From Mesorhizobium loti (GTDB taxonomy: Bacteria; Pseudomonadota; Alphaproteobacteria; Rhizobiales; Rhizobiaceae), in the NCBI RefSeq assembly GCF_001510895.1, contig NZ_LPWA01000164.1, positions 62,001 through 126,000 on the forward strand: 64,000 bases of DNA. Reading direction: 5' to 3'. Made by a program: the position numbers and the translations under genes. Below, one piece after another: positions 58,245-64,000 of this stretch. Below the pieces are notes generated by a model. That model ran no database searches and was not told where the DNA came from. It was given only the letters and a program-made list of their open reading frames with translations. Numbering within the stretch: the first letter of the stretch is position 1; every line of letters begins with the position of its first letter.

Positions 58245-60202
58245 TCCCGCAATGCGCGCCGCAGGATCTTGCCGACCGGTGTCTTCGGCAGCTCGGTGCG
58301 GAATTCGATGTATCGCGGCCGCTTGTAGCCGGTCAGGTTCTCGCGGCAATAGGCAGTCAGCGCCTCGACGGTAAGCGCCGGGTCCTTCCTGACCACGAAC
58401 AGCTTCGGCACCTCGCCGGAATGCTCGTCCGGCACGCCGATCGCCGCCACTTCGAGCACGCCGGGGTGATGTGCGACGACCTCTTCCAGCTCGTTCGGAT
58501 AGACGTTGAAACCGGAGACCAGGATCATGTCCTTCTTGCGGTCGACGATCTTGGTGTAGCCGCGCTCGTCCATGAAGCCCATATCGCCCGACTTGAAGAA
58601 CCCGTCCTTGGTCATCACCTTGGCGGTCTCGTCCGGCCGGTTCCAGTAGCCGGCCATCACCTGCGGGCCGCGGATGCAGATCTCGCCGACTTCACCGAGC
58701 GGCACGTTGTTGCCGTCGTCGTCGCGGATGGCGATCTCGGTCGAAGGCAGCGGCAGGCCGATCGTGCCGGTGAACTCGCTGGAGCTGAATTTGTTGGCGG
58801 TCGCCACCGGCGAGGTCTCGGAAAGCCCGTAGCCTTCGCTCACCGGACAGCCGGTCAGCGCCTTCCAGCGTTCGGCCACGCCCTTCTGCACCGCCATGCC
58901 GCCGCCAAGCGTCAGGATCAGCGGCCTGAAGTCGAGCTTGCGGAAATCCTCATTGTTGAGCAGCGCGTTGAACAGCGTGTTGAGGCCGGGGAAGATGTGG
59001 GCTGGGTATTTCTGCAGTTCCTTGACGAAGCCCGGAATGTCGCGCGGGTTAGGAATGAGCACATTCTGCGCGCCCTGCTGCATGCCCATCAGCGCGTTCA
59101 CCGTCAGCGCGAAGATATGGTAGAGCGGCAGCGCGCAGATGAAGTTGAGATGCGCGGGCTTCGGCTTGACCGTATAGGCATCCTCCACCCAGAGCGAATT
59201 CTGCGCCACGTTGGACAAGACGTTGCGATGCAGCAGCGTCGCGCCTTTCGAGACGCCGGTTGTGCCGCCCGTATACTGCAGGAAGGCGATATCGTCGCCC
59301 GAAACCGCCGCCGGCTTGAAGGCGCTTGCCGCGCCTGCCTTCAGCGCGGCGTTGAACTTGACATGGCCGGGTAGCGACCAGGCCGGCACCATCTTCTTCA
59401 CCCGCCGCACGACGAGGTTGACGATCGTGCCCTTGAGACCTCCCAGCATGTCGCCCATCGAAGCGACCACCACATGCTTGACCGGCGTCCTGGCGATCAC
59501 CGCCTGCAGCGTGTTGGCGAAGTTTTCCAGGATGACGATGGCCTGCGCGCCGGAATCCTTCAGCTGATGCTCCAGCTCGCGCGGCGTGTAGAGCGGGTTG
59601 ATGTTCACCACGGTGAAGCCGGCGCGAAGCACCGCCATCATCGCCACCGGATATTGCAGCACGTTCGGCATCATCAGCGCCACGCGCGCGCCTTTCTCCA
59701 GCCCCTTCGACTGCAGATAGGCGCCGAAGGCCGCCGAAAGCCGCTCGAGCTCGGCATAGGAGATCGACTTGCCCATGCACACATAGGCCGGCCGGCCGGC
59801 GAACTGCTTGCAGGCGCCGACGAGGAAGTCGCCGATGGAATTGTAGGGCAGCGGACCGATCTCGGCCGGCATGTTCTTCGGATAGTTTTTGAGCCACGGC
59901 TTTTTCGGCAGCCCGGCGGCGAGCTCCGTGATCGCCTTCGGCAGCCGCTTGGCCGGAGCGGATGCCGGCTTGGCGGCGCCTGCCTTCGCGGCGGCAGGAT
60001 TGTCGGTTTCTGCAGTTGTGGCCTTGGCGGCGGACTTGGAGCTCGTCTTCGCTTGGGCAGCAACTGGCTTGGCCTTCGGTTTGGCGGCGGCCTTGGCCGG
60101 TGACGCGGTCTTGGAAGGTGAAGCTTTGGGCGCGCCGGCATCGCTGGTCGCGGCCTTGGCGTTTGCCTTCGCCGGGGGCGTCGTCTTTGCTGCTTTTGCC
60201 AC
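58241..60202 (-). CDS. fadD: Long-chain acyl-CoA synthetase with Lys/Ala-rich N-terminal extension
   Basis: A 653-residue AMP-binding ligase that activates long-chain fatty acids to acyl-CoA. The P-loop is FLQYTGGTTGVSKGA, A5 is GCPVSEGYGLSETSP, A7-A8 is FFKSGDMGFMDERGYTKIVDRKKDMIL, and the C-terminal catalytic Lys is in LPKTPVGKILRRAL. Residues 1 to about 90 are Ala/Lys/Pro-rich and low complexity (AKPKAKPVAAQAKTSSKSAAK), resembling histone H1 tails, and are not part of the family core, which starts near KPWLKNYPKNMPAEIG. GTG 60202 has GGGAGGG upstream; TTG 60205 is in frame too. The next gene overlaps its stop. Confidence 0.93.
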   Translation of the reverse strand: MAKAAKTTPPAKANAKAATSDAGAPKASPSKTASPAKAAAKPKAKPVAAQAKTSSKSAAKATTAETDNPAAAKAGAAKPASAPAKRLPKAITELAAGLPKKPWLKNYPKNMPAEIGPLPYNSIGDFLVGACKQFAGRPAYVCMGKSISYAELERLSAAFGAYLQSKGLEKGARVALMMPNVLQYPVAMMAVLRAGFTVVNINPLYTPRELEHQLKDSGAQAIVILENFANTLQAVIARTPVKHVVVASMGDMLGGLKGTIVNLVVRRVKKMVPAWSLPGHVKFNAALKAGAASAFKPAAVSGDDIAFLQYTGGTTGVSKGATLLHRNVLSNVAQNSLWVEDAYTVKPKPAHLNFICALPLYHIFALTVNALMGMQQGAQNVLIPNPRDIPGFVKELQKYPAHIFPGLNTLFNALLNNEDFRKLDFRPLILTLGGGMAVQKGVAERWKALTGCPVSEGYGLSETSPVATANKFSSSEFTGTIGLPLPSTEIAIRDDDGNNVPLGEVGEICIRGPQVMAGYWNRPDETAKVMTKDGFFKSGDMGFMDERGYTKIVDRKKDMILVSGFNVYPNELEEVVAHHPGVLEVAAIGVPDEHSGEVPKLFVVRKDPALTVEALTAYCRENLTGYKRPRYIEFRTELPKTPVGKILRRALRE

Positions 60203-60681
60203 CAAATCCCTCCCTGGTGTCCTGGTCGTGCTGCCTCGCGCCGCGTTCGCTTCCGATACCGGAAACGTCCTCCGCCGCTGCCGATCGCGGATTCCCCAAG
60301 AAATCCGGCATGGCGTCTATGTATTGCCTCTATCAGCGGCGGTGCAAGTCTTGCCCCAGCGGCAGCGGCGGAAAGATTTGCCGCCGAAATCGCCTCGCCC
60401 GATCATTGCTCGAAGTGCGTGCCGACAAGGACCATGGTCGCAAGCGGCGAGCTTCCGGGCTGATTTCGGGAGGCGGCCAATCAATAAAAAAATGCAGTCG
60501 TTAACAATGTCGTGAGCGAAAAATTCTGCTCATATTTTCCATAATTTGAGGAAAATACGGATTCTTTTCCTGCTTACCGTGGGGTACGCAAACGGGGTGT
60601 TCCAAAGCCCGAAAAACGGTGCTTATATGCGCGCTTCGCGAGCCTGATAGAGGGGCTTGGAAGAACATCAGGGAGTGCTCA
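60203..60681. other. Divergent intergenic region upstream of the dipeptide operon
   Basis: 479 bases between fadD and the binding-protein gene. The part near fadD is GC-rich with no recognised site. From about 60483 it becomes AT-rich, with an inverted repeat ATTTTCC (60534-60540)/GGAAAAT (60550-60556), a likely control region for the ABC operon. Open frames crossing it have no ribosome-binding site. I see no gene or RNA. Confidence 0.5.
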
Positions 60682-62280
60682 ATGAAAAAGACAATGACTT
60701 TTGCAGCCGCGTTGCTGGCTGCAAGCGTCCTGGGTGGCATGGCCAATGCTAAGACGCTTGTCTATTGTTCGGAAGCGTCGCCGGCCAATTTCGATCCGGG
60801 TACGACGACCGGCGGTAACGACTTCGACGCTTCGTCGCGCACGGTCTATTCGCGCCTCGTCGAGTTCAAGCATGGCGGCACCGAGATCGAGCCCGGCCTC
60901 GCCGACAAATGGGAAATCTCCGACGACGGCCTAGTCTATACTTTCCACCTGCATCCGGGCGTGAAGTTCCAGACCACCGACTATTTCAAGCCGACCCGCG
61001 ACCTCAACGCCGACGATGTCGTCTTCTCCTTCGACCGCCAGTTCAACAAGCAGAATCCGTGGAACGGTGACAAATATCTGCCGAACCTGACCTGGGACTA
61101 CTACACCGGCATGGACATGCCGAAATATGTCGCCAAGTGGGAGAAGGTCGACGACCTCACCGTCAAGCTGACGCTGACCGAGCCGAACGCGCCGATGCTG
61201 GCCAATCTCGGCATGGACTTCGCCTCGATCGTCTCGAAGGAATATGCCGACCAGCTCCAGAAGGACGGCAAGATGGCCGACTTCTCGACCAAGCCGATCG
61301 GCACCGGTCCCTTCCAGTTCGTCGACTATCAGCTGGATTCGGTCATCCGCTATGCGGCGAACCCCGATTACTTCAAGGGCAAGGAGAAGATCGACGATCT
61401 CGTCTTCGCCATCACGCCCGACGCGACCGCTCGTACCCAGAAGGTGCTGGCCGGCGAATGCGATGTGGCACCCTATCCGAACCCGGCCGATCTCGCGACG
61501 ATCAAGGCCAACAAGGACGTCACCCTGCTCGATCAGGCCGGCCTCAACATCGGCTACATGAGCTACAACACGACGATCCCGCCGCTCGACAAGCCCGAGG
61601 TTCGGCATGCGCTCAACCAGGCGATCGACCGGGAGGCGCTGATCAAGGCGCTGTTCCAGGACGCAGGTGCCACGCCGGCCCAGAACCTGATCCCGCCGAC
61701 CATGTGGTCGTGGAACAAGGACGTGAAGTTCGATTCCTATGATCCGGAGGCGGCCAAGAAGGTGCTGGCCGATGCCGGGCTGAAGGAAATCCAGCTCTGG
61801 GCTTCCGACCGCGTTCGTCCGTACAATCCGAACTTTCAGCGCGCGGCCGAGCTGATCCAGGCCGACTGGGCCAAGGTCGGCGTCAAGGCGGAGATCGTCA
61901 ACTACGAGTGGACCAAGTATCGCGCGGAGGGCAAGAAGAAGGATCGTCCGGGCGCGTTCCAGGTCGGCTGGACCGGCGACAACGGCGATCCGGACAACTT
62001 CTTCGCCACCCTCTTCGCCTGCTCGGCCATCGGCGTCTCGAACTACTCCAGCTGGTGCGACAAGGACTTCGAGGACCTGATCCAGAAGGCCAAGAAGACC
62101 AGCGACCAGGGCGAGCGCACCAAGCTCTATGAGCAGGCGCAGGAGATTTTTGCCAAGCAGGCCCCTGCCTTCCTGCTGGCGCACAGCCAAGTCTACTCGG
62201 TCGTTCGCAACAACGTCACCGGCTACAAGATGGACCCGCTCGGCATTCACCGCTTCGACGGCGTTGACAAGTCCGAGTAA
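60682..62280 (+). CDS. Dipeptide/oligopeptide ABC transporter binding protein (DppA-like)
   Basis: A 532-residue periplasmic SBP_bac_5 protein: signal peptide (TFAAALLAASVLGGMANAK), then LVYCSEASPANFDPGTTTGG, a start closely like DppA, with VYSRLVEFKHGGTEIEPGLAD, TRDLNADDVVFSFDRQFNK and the C-terminal AHSQVYSVVRNNVTGYKMDP. It would bind dipeptides, perhaps delta-aminolevulinate or haem as DppA does. GGGAG precedes ATG 60682; the longer in-frame start at 60619 would precede the signal peptide. Permease genes follow, so this is an uptake operon. Confidence 0.93.
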   Translation: MKKTMTFAAALLAASVLGGMANAKTLVYCSEASPANFDPGTTTGGNDFDASSRTVYSRLVEFKHGGTEIEPGLADKWEISDDGLVYTFHLHPGVKFQTTDYFKPTRDLNADDVVFSFDRQFNKQNPWNGDKYLPNLTWDYYTGMDMPKYVAKWEKVDDLTVKLTLTEPNAPMLANLGMDFASIVSKEYADQLQKDGKMADFSTKPIGTGPFQFVDYQLDSVIRYAANPDYFKGKEKIDDLVFAITPDATARTQKVLAGECDVAPYPNPADLATIKANKDVTLLDQAGLNIGYMSYNTTIPPLDKPEVRHALNQAIDREALIKALFQDAGATPAQNLIPPTMWSWNKDVKFDSYDPEAAKKVLADAGLKEIQLWASDRVRPYNPNFQRAAELIQADWAKVGVKAEIVNYEWTKYRAEGKKKDRPGAFQVGWTGDNGDPDNFFATLFACSAIGVSNYSSWCDKDFEDLIQKAKKTSDQGERTKLYEQAQEIFAKQAPAFLLAHSQVYSVVRNNVTGYKMDPLGIHRFDGVDKSE

Positions 62281-62291
62281 TATTTGCGAAC

Positions 62292-62317
62292 GGGGCGGCG
62301 CAATCATGCGCCGCCCC
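62292..62317 (+). repeat. 11-bp perfect hairpin between binding-protein and permease genes
   Basis: GGGGCGGCGCA (62292-62302) pairs fully with TGCGCCGCCCC (62307-62317) around ATCA. There is no T run. It is placed just past the binding-protein stop, where such stems often block 3' exonucleases and raise binding-protein mRNA above permease mRNA. Confidence 0.7.
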
Positions 62318-62325
62318 ACTTCACG

Positions 62326-63333
62326 ATGCTTAGATATCTTCTCAACAAAATCGCACTTCTGATCCCGACCCTCGTCGGCATCACCATCTGCGCCTTCGCC
62401 TTCGTCCGGCTGCTGCCTGGCGATCCGATCCTGGCCATGGCCGGCGAGCATGGCGTATCGCCAGCACGCTACGAAGAGCTCAAGGAACAGTTCGGCTATA
62501 ACCTGCCGATCTGGGAGCAGTACGCGCGCTATGTCGGCGAGGTCGCCACCGGCGATTTCGGCGTGTCCATCTCGTCCAAGCGCCCGGTGATGGAAGAGTT
62601 CAAGACGCTCTTCCCGGCAACGCTGGAACTGTCCTTCTTCGCCATGATCTTCGCCATGGTGATCGGCATCCCGGCCGGCATATTCGCGGCCGTCAAGCGC
62701 GGCTCCTGGTTCGACCAGTCGCTGATGGGCACCGCGCTCGTCGGCTATTCGATGCCGATCTTCTGGTGGGGCCTGCTGCTCATCATCTTCTTTTCCGGCT
62801 ATCTCGGCTGGACGCCGGTTTCGGGCCGCATCGGCCTGCAGTTCTTCCTGAAGCCGATCACCGGCTTCATGACCATCGACAGCATCCTCTACGGCAAATG
62901 GGACGCGCTGCGCTCGGCGCTCAGCCATCTCGTCCTGCCGTCGATCGTGCTCGGCACCATCCCGCTGGCGGTGATCGCGCGCCAGACGCGCTCGGCCATG
63001 CTCGAGGTTCTCGGCGAGGACTATGTCCGCACTGCCCGCGCCAAGGGCCTTTCCGCCGCACGCGTCATCGGCGTGCATGCTCTTCGCAACGCGTTGATTC
63101 CGGTGGTCACCACAATCGGCCTGCAGGTCGGCACGCTGCTCGCCGGCGCCATCCTCACCGAAACCATCTTCGCCTGGCCGGGCATCGGCAAGTGGATGGT
63201 CGATTCCATCTTCAAGCGCGACTATGTCGTCGTGCAGTCAGGTCTGCTTTTGATCGCTCTCATCGTCATGGCCGTGAACCTCATCGTCGACGTGCTCTAC
63301 GCCGTCATCAACCCGCGCATCAGGGCCGCGTGA
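62326..63333 (+). CDS. Dipeptide ABC transporter permease (DppB-like)
   Basis: A 335-residue inner-membrane permease with about six helices. The DppB/OppB N-terminus is MLRYLLNKIALLIPTLVGIT followed by RLLPGDPI; the EAA loop is GEDYVRTARAKGLSAARVI, and LAGAILTETIFAWPGIGKW follows. It forms the pore with the DppC-like protein, whose ATG overlaps its stop by one base. The whole product is present. Confidence 0.94.
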   Translation: MLRYLLNKIALLIPTLVGITICAFAFVRLLPGDPILAMAGEHGVSPARYEELKEQFGYNLPIWEQYARYVGEVATGDFGVSISSKRPVMEEFKTLFPATLELSFFAMIFAMVIGIPAGIFAAVKRGSWFDQSLMGTALVGYSMPIFWWGLLLIIFFSGYLGWTPVSGRIGLQFFLKPITGFMTIDSILYGKWDALRSALSHLVLPSIVLGTIPLAVIARQTRSAMLEVLGEDYVRTARAKGLSAARVIGVHALRNALIPVVTTIGLQVGTLLAGAILTETIFAWPGIGKWMVDSIFKRDYVVVQSGLLLIALIVMAVNLIVDVLYAVINPRIRAA

Positions 63334-64000
63334 TGAGCCAGTCAACCGAAATCGCCCCCATGGCCGCCGGCAGCCCGGACCGCCTGACCGGGTTCAAGAC
63401 CTTCTGGCATTATTTCTCGGTGAACCGCGGCGCCGTCATCGGCCTCTTCGTCTTCATCCTGCTGGTGCTGGCCGCGCTCTTTGCGCCGCTGCTTGCGCCC
63501 TACGCGCCCGACGTGCAGGACAAGACCGCGTTCCTGAGGCCGCCGGCCTGGCAGGCGGGCGGCAGCACCCAATATCTGCTTGGCACCGATCCGGTCGGCC
63601 GCGACATCCTTTCGCGCCTGCTCTACGGCGCGCGATTCTCGCTGCTGATCGGCGCGGTGGTGGTCACGTTGGCTCTGACCGGCGGCATCACGCTCGGCCT
63701 GCTGGCCGGCTATTTCCGCGGCTGGGTCGATGTCGCGATCATGCGCGTCATGGACCTGATCCTCGCCTTCCCGTCGCTGCTCTTGGCGCTGGTGCTGGTT
63801 ACCATCCTCGGTCCTGGCCTGTTCAATGCGATGCTGGCGATCTCGCTGGTGCTGCAGCCGCATTTCGCCCGCCTGGTGCGCGCCGCCGTCATGGCGGAGA
63901 AGAGCCGTGAATATGTCGTGGCGGCCAAGGTCGCCGGCGCCGGACATCTGCGCCTCATGCTCGCCACCATCCTGCCGAACTGCCTGGCGCCGCTGATCGT
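63333..64000 (+). CDS. Dipeptide ABC transporter permease (DppC-like), C-terminus outside window
   Basis: About 222 codons visible. The OppC/DppC pattern is clear: a leading FKTFWHYFSVNRGAVIGLFV helix, LLAPYAPDVQDKTAFLRPP, LLGTDPVGRDILSRLLYGAR, DLILAFPSLLLALVLV and SREYVVAAKVAGAGHLRLML, the EAA loop. The frame runs through the right edge at 64000. ATG 63333 overlaps the DppB stop by one base, so the genes are cotranslated. ATPase genes should follow outside. Confidence 0.94.
   Translation, partial: MSQSTEIAPMAAGSPDRLTGFKTFWHYFSVNRGAVIGLFVFILLVLAALFAPLLAPYAPDVQDKTAFLRPPAWQAGGSTQYLLGTDPVGRDILSRLLYGARFSLLIGAVVVTLALTGGITLGLLAGYFRGWVDVAIMRVMDLILAFPSLLLALVLVTILGPGLFNAMLAISLVLQPHFARLVRAAVMAEKSREYVVAAKVAGAGHLRLMLATILPNCLAPLI

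Noticed and set aside
60931..63078. A 715-codon open frame on the minus strand opposite the dipeptide ABC genes
   Set aside because: Its translation is Arg/Asp/His-rich without motifs. It mirrors dppA- and dppB-like coding sequence in GC-rich DNA. The sense proteins are complete and conserved.

Overview
This is a GC-rich stretch of chromosome that reads as an alphaproteobacterium of the Hyphomicrobiales, most like Mesorhizobium. The signs are the dense packing, GTG and TTG starts, a molybdenum formate dehydrogenase operon in the order GBA-fdhD-D, an HLD-II haloalkane dehalogenase like the one known from M. loti, and several families of short palindromic intergenic repeats that I associate with rhizobia. 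I see no rRNA, tRNA, CRISPR array, prophage or insertion sequence. Assignments come from reading translated motifs; no database search was run.

Layout. 1-13.4 kb is mixed metabolism and regulation: PfkB kinase (cut by the left edge), EamA exporter, CysZ-like protein, PEP mutase-like lyase, HAD phosphatase, dUTPase, Lrp regulator, class II amidotransferase, amidase, FAD oxidoreductase, a TetR-haloalkane dehalogenase pair and prfC. 13.5-22.2 kb holds ilvD, an ABC exporter, a cytosine deaminase-like amidohydrolase with a permease, a choline kinase-like protein and a methyltransferase. 22.5-28 kb is a second kinase coupled to a dimethylglycine/sarcosine dehydrogenase, with DeoR and LysR regulators. 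28-29.5 kb is a MerR-methyltransferase pair. 29.7-35.6 kb is a putrescine uptake and oxidation operon (binding protein, ATPase, two permeases, patD). 35.6-39.1 kb is a small accessory cluster of NTF2-like, AhpD-like and unknown proteins next to a hydrolase-LuxR fusion regulator. 39.2-46.4 kb is fdsGBA-fdhD-fdsD with a LysR regulator. 46.4-53.2 kb holds a VOC protein, Mrp, a CoxG-like protein, a xylonate dehydratase-like enzyme and an MttB-family methyltransferase. 53.4-64 kb holds a MocR regulator, pgi, a phosphatase, fadD and the start of a dipeptide ABC operon (cut by the right edge).

Together the window leans toward use of amines and C1 units. Putrescine would be imported and oxidised by PatD; methylated amines would be handled by the DMGDH-type enzyme and perhaps the MttB homologue; formate would be oxidised by Fds. 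Xylonate dehydratase, pgi and fadD add sugar and fatty-acid entry points.

A strong technical signal runs through the window. Nine otherwise intact genes carry frameshifts, most of them loss of one base from a two-base run, and ilvD alone carries four. All restored proteins look full length and conserved, so sequencing or assembly error is more likely than gene decay. These genes are listed as pseudogene, with the intended product named; the one whose shift affects only the C-terminus is kept as CDS.
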